This document shows, piece after piece, positions 57,807 through 64,000 of a DNA stretch of 64,000 nt. Positions within the stretch are counted from its first letter, which is position 1. Each line of letters opens with the position of its first letter. Location: contig OY282558.1 in the NCBI GenBank assembly GCA_958295665.1, positions 21,079,409-21,143,408 on the forward strand, written 5' to 3'. The DNA comes from Tipula vernalis (lineage: Eukaryota > Arthropoda > Insecta > Diptera > Tipulidae). The notes under the pieces are model-generated. The model did not search any database. It was given only the letters and a program-made list of their open reading frames with translations, and was not told where the DNA came from. The translations under genes and the position numbers were made by a program.

Positions 57807-58977
57807 AGTAAAGAGCCAACCAGCGAAACCATAATAATAATAAATTTAAGTAACAACACGATATATGGCTTTTGAATGTTACTGGCCAGCGAAAATTTAA
57901 CAAGTTTCGTTCAGTTTTCGTTAAAATTATGTGTCACTTAACAGAGCGAAAATTCTCGTACAAACTGAAGGAAACGTCAAAAATTAATATAAAACATTTG
58001 ATTTCATCTCATTGTTCGTCGCTCTTCAAATAAGTAGAAGTTTCAGTTTCAGCATTTATTGAATTTTTTATTGCTAATTTAATTTTACACATTTTAAAAT
58101 TTAAATTATTTATGTAAAGTTTCTTTTACGCTCTAGCATTTGAGGTCTAATTAGTGTTAGTAGCATCTCGAAAACTGCTGGTGTCATTCTCGTATGAATA
58201 AAAAATTGGTTCTCGTCGTGAAGCTTGATTTCAGAAAAGTAACCTAAATACATGAAATATTAAAATAGGGGTTTACCAATAGAAATTAATTGTATACCTT
58301 GAAATATCCCAAGTTACTTCTGGTTCGGTTGATTTTTTCTGACAGCTCAAGACCTTTTCTTTTTGTTTTTTTCATTTAATAATTTTAAACAGTGAATTGA
58401 TTTTAATATAATAAAACTGCCTTCTAATTCTTCTATTTCGCTGTCCATTTTTAATTTAAGAGGTATTTTTGTGGCCACTTTTCAATTATTCTCGCACTCA
58501 GTCACTCACAAAATAATTAATTGACAAATGAACACAATTGACAATATTTATTACGGAATCGCTAGCTTACCTGTCAGTTTTCCGTAAGAAAAATCGTTCG
58601 TCAAATTCAGTAAGGTTTCTTACGGTTTCGCTGGTTGGCTCTTACGAATCCTTACAGATTTTAACGAAATTATTTCGTTACAGATTATTTGACAAATTGG
58701 CCACCGAATCTCTAACAATTGACAAATACAGTATTAAAATTCTAATGTGAATATCAAAATTTATTATTTTTAAGAAAAGTATGCTTTGAAAATTTTGATG
58801 TATTCTGACATATCCTTCAGTTTGCGCGTTAATTTTCGCTCTGTTAAGTTACATCTGAACTGAACGAAAAGTTCTTAAAGATTCGCTGGTCAGTAACATG
58901 CACTTTCTGTATATCGCATTCTTACTTAAAGTTGTTACTGACTCGCTGGTTCCCACATGAGTCAATATTCTTTACTT
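57807..58977 (-). mobile_element. Foldback-like element carrying Harbinger exons
   Basis: The first ~200 bp (from AGTAAAGAGCCAACCAGCG) are an imperfect inverse of the last ~200 bp (to CTTTACT at 58976), sharing ACTTAACAGAGCGAAAATT and ATGTTACTGGCCAGCGAA-type blocks. A nearer inverse of AGAGCCAACCAGCGAAACC lies at 58624-58642. The minus strand between the arms carries Harbinger-type coding pieces. No target duplication identified. Confidence 0.65.
58135..58450 (-). pseudogene. Harbinger transposase N-terminal exons
   Basis: On the minus strand an ATG near 58449 opens MDSEIEELEGSFIILK and runs into a lysine-rich stretch. After a frame change there is INRTRSNLGYFK near 58310. An intron of about 60-70 bp with acceptor TGTATTTAG (plus ~58245) leads to GYFSEIKLHDENQFF and RMTPAVFEMLL (58240-58150). 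That block resembles the N-terminus of Harbinger nucleases ahead of the catalytic domain. The catalytic part is missing. Confidence 0.55.
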
Positions 58978-59405
58978 TCGTCGCCTATGACGTAAGGATT
59001 AAAATTTTATATTTTCAAGAGTGCGAATGTTTAATTGATCTGCCAAGCATCTGCAGTTTTATTTCAAAAGTTCAAAGTTGATAACATTCTCTAAACTTAA
59101 AACTATTCTTGTATGTCCTGTATTGATTTAACCGGTATAATTGAAGGTAGGATGTAGATGAATTTTTTTTTTTGTTTTATTGATTTGATTATGAAAATAA
59201 ACCATCATCTCGAACTTTCATTTGTACTGTTGTTGTTGTGAAATTGTTATTACTGTGAATACGACACAACTTGTAACAAATGACTCTACTTTGTTGTCTT
59301 ATCGTCGATCATACTTTATACATTTTCATTTCTTCTTCTAGAGTGTCTCATTTAGTATGAAATGTGTGTTATAAATTAAATTTTTTGCTTGTATTATTTA
59401 TGTTA
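58978..59405. other. AT-rich non-coding DNA
   Basis: Nothing supported beyond a pyrimidine-rich tract before 59406. Confidence 0.4.
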
Positions 59406-59487
59406 GATTCCAGCCACTAAAACTGAAATAACTTTGGAAACAAAAAGCTCAAACAAAAATCAATGGTGATGATGGGGAATAAGCCAG
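59406..59487 (+). CDS. Possible start-codon exon
   Basis: A TTATGTTAG acceptor precedes 59406, and a strong donor CCAG|GTTAGT ends the segment at 59487. Within it ATG at 59463 opens MVMMGNKP up to the donor. It would be a mainly 5' UTR exon with the first codons of a protein encoded beyond. Only splice-like signals support it; no family recognised. Confidence 0.2.
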
Positions 59488-62269
59488 GTTAGTTGTTTTA
59501 ATGTTTTGTACCTTAAAGTTAAACATATTTTCTGTTCTATATAATATTCAAAAATCCATATAAACACATTCCTACATATTTTGCCAAACATTTTTTGGAA
59601 AAATCATTTTTCTACCTGCAATATAACTGAAAGGTACAAAAGAAAATTATAAAATGAAAAATTATATAAATTTTCTTCTTTATGTTTTGTTTTTGCCAAA
59701 AAGCACAAGAAAAACACGAAAATGTTTCTTTAGGTAATTGTATAAATGTATTACGTACATGTGGAAGGTATGATGTTGCTTAAATTAATCTTATTGATTA
59801 GATATTTTTCTTGAAATTTATAGAGGTACGAGTTTGATAAAAGAAATGTGTTGGTTGTTTTGAGGATATTGCGATTTTGGAGGCATATCATTTTAACGAC
59901 CGAAATGTATTTAACATTTTTTTTTAGAAATATTTCCGTTGGAAAAATTTATGGAATGGGACCGATTAATATTTATTTTTTTGTGTTTTTAATCAGATGT
60001 CGGTATGTATTCAAAAACCTGAATATATCAAACGACATTGACTAATATAACAGGTAAACAATTTTGTGTATATGCCATTGAATAATAATAGATGTTGACA
60101 ATTGGCCGTGCGTATTTTATTTGTAAATTAATATTTTATGTAACAAGTAATTTTATTTATAGATTTCCCACCTAAATCAACGTCAGTACTATGTTCAATA
60201 ATTCTATATAAAATTTGACACTATCCAAAGCTACTTCCCAACCCACAATTACAATTTTGTCTGCATCACGATAATCGCTTATTGTCGTCATATTCTATAT
60301 CCTTAACGAACCAATATATTTTAACTCTCAAATTTTCTGCATTGAAGCAAACAATTTTAATGTCTAATTGACTGTTCTATAACTATAAAATAACTACTGT
60401 ACACTAGTACTAATACAACTGCTGACGATGATTATAATGACAATGATAATAATGATTATAATTTTCCTTTTCCTCGACGATAAAATAAAAACTGAAAAAA
60501 AGATTTTCTCTGATACCACACACACACAGTCTATGATATCAAACAGTACCACTACCTAGTACAATAGTATTATGTACATATTGTATATGTATGTATGTAT
60601 ATTGAAACTAACACTTATTCTGTACTCAAGATGGAGATAATATAATAAAATGAAAACCCATTTTCATTGCTCTGTTTATAAATATAAAAAAAAGGAAAAG
60701 CATAAAAACCATTTTTATTTCACTTTACCTTTTTTCACGTCCCCGAATATCAAGAGTAAATATATGGAAATAGGTACGTAGGTACATACACTTATTTTGG
60801 TGAACATAAAAAAAAAGCTCACATCTATCTCTGCTATAAAGTAATAATTTAATGTGCTTTCGTTTTAGATGTACCGTTTAGAGCACAGCTCTGAATTTAT
60901 ATAACAAGTGGTGTGTAAATAACAGGGGGCGGTCAAGTAATTAATACATATTTTGAATTTATTTAACTACCTTAGATTTGGTGAACAATTAATTTGACTT
61001 GAACCTATCGTATTTAATTATTTTAATTTTTTTCCATTTTGGTTTAAGGCCAACCATAATGGTGTTCCTAGCTATGTACAGCACAGTCCTGGAATATGTG
61101 CAAAACAACATTAAATAAATATTTTGGATATTATATTCCAGAATCCTCGACACAACAAATTTAATTGCAAGTTCCGGTGTATGGTAACGTTTACACAATC
61201 TTGACCAATAAATATTTTAAACAAGCATTTATAGTACATGTGACGTAAATGCATAATTAACTTAAATAATTTAAGTTCACTTTCAAATTACGGTATGTTT
61301 AGTATCCGACTCTCTTAATTTTGGGCTGAGAGTACAATACACATATGTCGCGTTAGTTTTAGCTGTCATGAGAGTATTTTTTTTTTTGGGATGACCGTGA
61401 ATAGCGTTATTAAATACAAATTTTTTAGGCTGACACTTTTATATCATGAAAATATATATTGTGTTTAGTGTTGCATACACAGATGATAAACCTTTGACTT
61501 TTAACCAATGCATTTCTGTTTAAACGTGAGAAAGACTGATTTAATTTCCCTTTGGCGAATAAGTATGCGCTAGGCATCTAAATATCGGGAGGGAATATTT
61601 CGTTTAATTATAACAAATTAGATCTAACTAACGGCTAGTGACTCCCTTGGGCTAGAATCTGTTATAGCTAAAGCTGTTTAAGACAATCACGAGTCAAAAT
61701 CATTAATTCAGAGTCTAGAACCCTACCAATACAAATATTAGGTTTTTTAATATCAAATAAAAATGAATAAAATAAAAGAATTATTTATTTAATTAAAGAT
61801 TTTCATTTAAGCGAAGAAATAAAATATTTCGTAATGAATTTTCCTTTCATTGAATTTATTAAGGCGTTAAAATTAATTTTGGGACAGAATAATTTAGATT
61901 TTGGTTATTTTGATTTGGTTTTATTGATATTTTTTCTTTTTCAATTTTTGAAAAATTAATTTTGAACCGAACGTTTGGCTAGTTCAGGTTCGGATCCATA
62001 AAAATATGAAAAAATCGGTTCGAAACCTCACAAAATAAATATTTTGACAATTTTTTTTTTAACTAATAGTTTATTTCAGTTGTCTTGTAAGAAGATAAAT
62101 ACTGATTCGGAAGTGTGCAACTTCTTAAAAATTGCTTCTTTTCTTGTCTTCCGCAATCAGTAAATATTTTATTAGCAACCTGTGCTTCAAGTGAATTCAA
62201 AACAATTGGTAAATAATTTTTGATTCGTTTTTAGAACCCCTAATTACCTATTAATGGCTTTCAGTTCTC

Positions 62270-62272
<3 letters not shown>
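59488..62272. other. AT-rich non-coding DNA
   Basis: Long intron-like stretch with TATGTATG microsatellites (60590-60600) and A/T runs. No ORF with coding character. Confidence 0.45.

Positions 62273-62303
<31 letters not shown>
62273..62303. repeat. (TC)n microsatellite
   Basis: About 15 uninterrupted TC units. Confidence 0.95.
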
Positions 62304-62305
<2 letters not shown>

Positions 62306-62454
62306 GGCTCTGAATTCTCACCAAAAACGCCGCATATCTCAAAAATCCGTTAAAATGTATTTTGTTTGAATAAATGGTTTGTATGTAAATCAAGGCTATA
62401 CAGAATTTCATTCGACATTTATAAGAATATAATACCATGCTATACTAAATCAAT

Positions 62455-62520
62455 CAAATGGTACATTGGTTAAAGCTGCGGCATTTGTATCGGGAGATAC
62501 CGAGTTCGCTCGATGAGATT
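62455..62520 (+). repeat. tRNA-like SINE head (putative)
   Basis: Box A match TGGTACATTGG (62459-62469) and a box B-like GAGTTCGCTCG (62502-62512) in the right order and spacing. No cloverleaf; a degraded SINE is likely. Confidence 0.4.
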
Positions 62521-62639
62521 TTTCATCATTAGGTTACGATCGGGCTTGACGATGATGAGCACAACTATTATGTGTACCGAATGAAATTTGTGATTCCCCA
62601 ATTTATATTATCTCATAGGCTACTACGCAAAAGAAAAAA

Positions 62640-64000
62640 ACTGGTACCGTTATTTCGTAGAAGAACAATTTTAAAAAACGAATAAACGTCAAATTGGGCA
62701 TTTGTTTTATTTGTTTCGAAATGGACGCATCAGAAGGAGAAAAACGTGATTTAATAATTCGATTGTGCAATGATCATTCAGAGTATATCAATAAAAAAAT
62801 GGCTAAATTGGCCGGTGTTTCCAATAATGCGGTAACAAATGTAAAAAAAAAATGTCAAATCAATCTTTCTGTATCACGCAAGCCCGGATCCGGAGCAAAA
62901 AAAGGTGCTCGAAGTTGGATCAGAAAATTGTAAGAGTCATTTCCAAACATCCCTCGATGTCTGTGGGAGATTTGGTCAGAAAAACTAAAATAACCAAATC
63001 GATGGTGGAACGAGCTAACACCAGAAATAATCTACGGACATGCAAGAAGTCAAAAACCCCCAAAAGAAGTGTTGAACAATTTAATAGAGGGATCGATCGA
63101 GCAAAGAATCTTAACAAATGGTTGAACGAAAGAAAAGATTCTTGTATCATAATGGAAGACGAGACCTACATGAAAATGGATTTCTCGACACTTCCAGGTC
63201 ACCAATATTACATCAAAAAGAAAGGTGAAGAACTGGACGAAGCAATTACTACCATAGCTGTTGAAAAATTTGGCAAAAACGTATGGTTTGGCAAGCAATT
63301 TGCCAAAGCGGCTTAAGATCACGTCGATACGTAATAAATGGGATTATGAATGGCGAAATCTACATCAAGGAATGCCTTCAGAAATGTTTGTTGCCGTTTC
63401 TAAAAAAACACAATAGCCCTACTATTTTTACCATATTACCATACCGATCGTGCCTCGATTCATTGTGCTACAGCTACAATGGATTTTATGAAAGCCAATA
63501 ACATCGATTATTGTGTGAATGGATTTCCATTTTTTCACTTTTTTGTGTTCTTTTGTTACTTTGTAAAATTTTTTATAAAAAAGAAAAATTCTTTTTTATT
63601 ATTTTAAATATTTTTAGCTTCCTTATAGTAACAATTTGTTTTATTTTAAAAAAAAATCGATTTCGGATGCTTTCGCCTTCCTTTCTCAATTTTTAATTTA
63701 ATATTAATCCTTTTAATTTAGATTAATATTAAATTAAAAATTGAGAAAGGAAGGCGAAAGCATCCGAAATAGATTTTTTTAAAAATAAAACAAATTGTTA
63801 CTATAAGGAAGCTAAAAATATTAAAATAATAAAAAATAATATTAAAAATAATAATAAAGAATTTTTCTTTTTATAAAAAATAACATCGAATTTGTTTCAA
63901 AGGATTGCAATCCGCCTGCCGTGCCGGAAGACCGTCCAATCGAAAAATATTGAGCTTTAGTGAATAAGGAATCGAAAAAAGAGCCTAAACCTGCGAAAAA
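62640..64000 (+). pseudogene. Tc1/mariner-type transposase relic, split and running off the window
   Basis: ATG at 62721 (MDASEGEKRDLIIRL), then the helix-turn-helix part KMAKLAGVSNNAVTN near 62800. After a frameshift near 62910 come VISKHPSMSVGDLVRKTK and the first catalytic Asp in MEDETYMKMDF near 63155. A second frameshift near 63290 leads to WQAICQSGLRS and KECLQKCLLPF. The second Asp region (ASIHCATATM near 63455) is followed by a palindromic insertion (63508-63878). Reading resumes with FVSKDCNPPAVPEDRPIEKY near 63890. A family common in insects; inactive. Confidence 0.85.
63508..63878. mobile_element. Palindromic insertion with 11-bp duplication
   Basis: AATAACATCGA is found at 63497-63507 and 63879-63889, immediately either side of a 371-bp insert. 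From about 63567 inward, the insert is a near-perfect palindrome of two arms of about 140 bp meeting near 63712-63726. The left ~60 bp have no inverse. A 9-11 bp duplication is typical of Mutator-type transposition. Confidence 0.8.

Overview
The window reads as nuclear DNA of an insect, most likely a higher fly (Diptera, Brachycera). It is very AT-rich and full of TATGTATGTACATA-type microsatellite runs. Nearly every recognisable protein is a decayed transposable element of a kind common in fly genomes: Tc1/mariner relatives, hAT, PIF/Harbinger, gypsy-type LTR elements, jockey/CR1-like non-LTR elements and foldback elements. There are no rRNA genes, bacterial operons or CRISPR arrays. The sequence fits a large intron or a transposon-rich intergenic region. 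The only host-gene signal I can defend is a small spliced candidate at 5098-5929 (69 codons over three phase-compatible exons, then AATAAA) that I do not recognise.

Layout. 1-4.5 kb: a degenerate satellite block, palindromic MITEs, a tRNA-like SINE relic, and a minus-strand jockey-like reverse transcriptase relic (2455-3665). 5-6.3 kb: the candidate gene and a non-LTR 3' tail. 8.7-10.8 kb: a foldback element whose arms are 161-bp tandem repeats, flanked by an 8-bp target duplication. 12-21 kb: one plus-strand non-LTR retrotransposon, apparently split by nested insertions: two foldback elements (one carrying a Ulp1-like protease relic), two Tc1-like transposons, and two copies of a ~0.9 kb non-autonomous DNA transposon. 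24.2-29.5 kb: a minus-strand gypsy-type LTR retrotransposon with internal deletions, a nonsense codon, an altered protease site and a 230-bp MITE inside gag. It abuts the 5' end of a second LTR element. 30-32.5 kb: MITEs, tRNA-like palindromes, a minus-strand endonuclease relic and a GT-rich minisatellite.

36-42 kb: two copies of a non-LTR ORF1/endonuclease segment, a hAT transposase relic, a mariner relic and a 117-bp (TA)n run. 43.5-46.1 kb: a full-length 2.6 kb DNA transposon with long terminal inverted repeats, a 4-bp target duplication and a broken zinc-finger transposase. 49-51 kb: a copy of the ~0.9 kb family split by a complete PIF/Harbinger element. 51-54 kb: a mariner-like relic and an unnamed insect transposase relic. 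57.8-59 kb: a foldback-like element with Harbinger exons. 62.6-64 kb: a Tc1/mariner transposase relic split by a palindromic insertion and running off the window edge.

No set of genes here works together as a pathway. The window is best read as layers of mobile-element insertions. Insertion boundaries and target-site duplications are visible for many of them and give relative ages.
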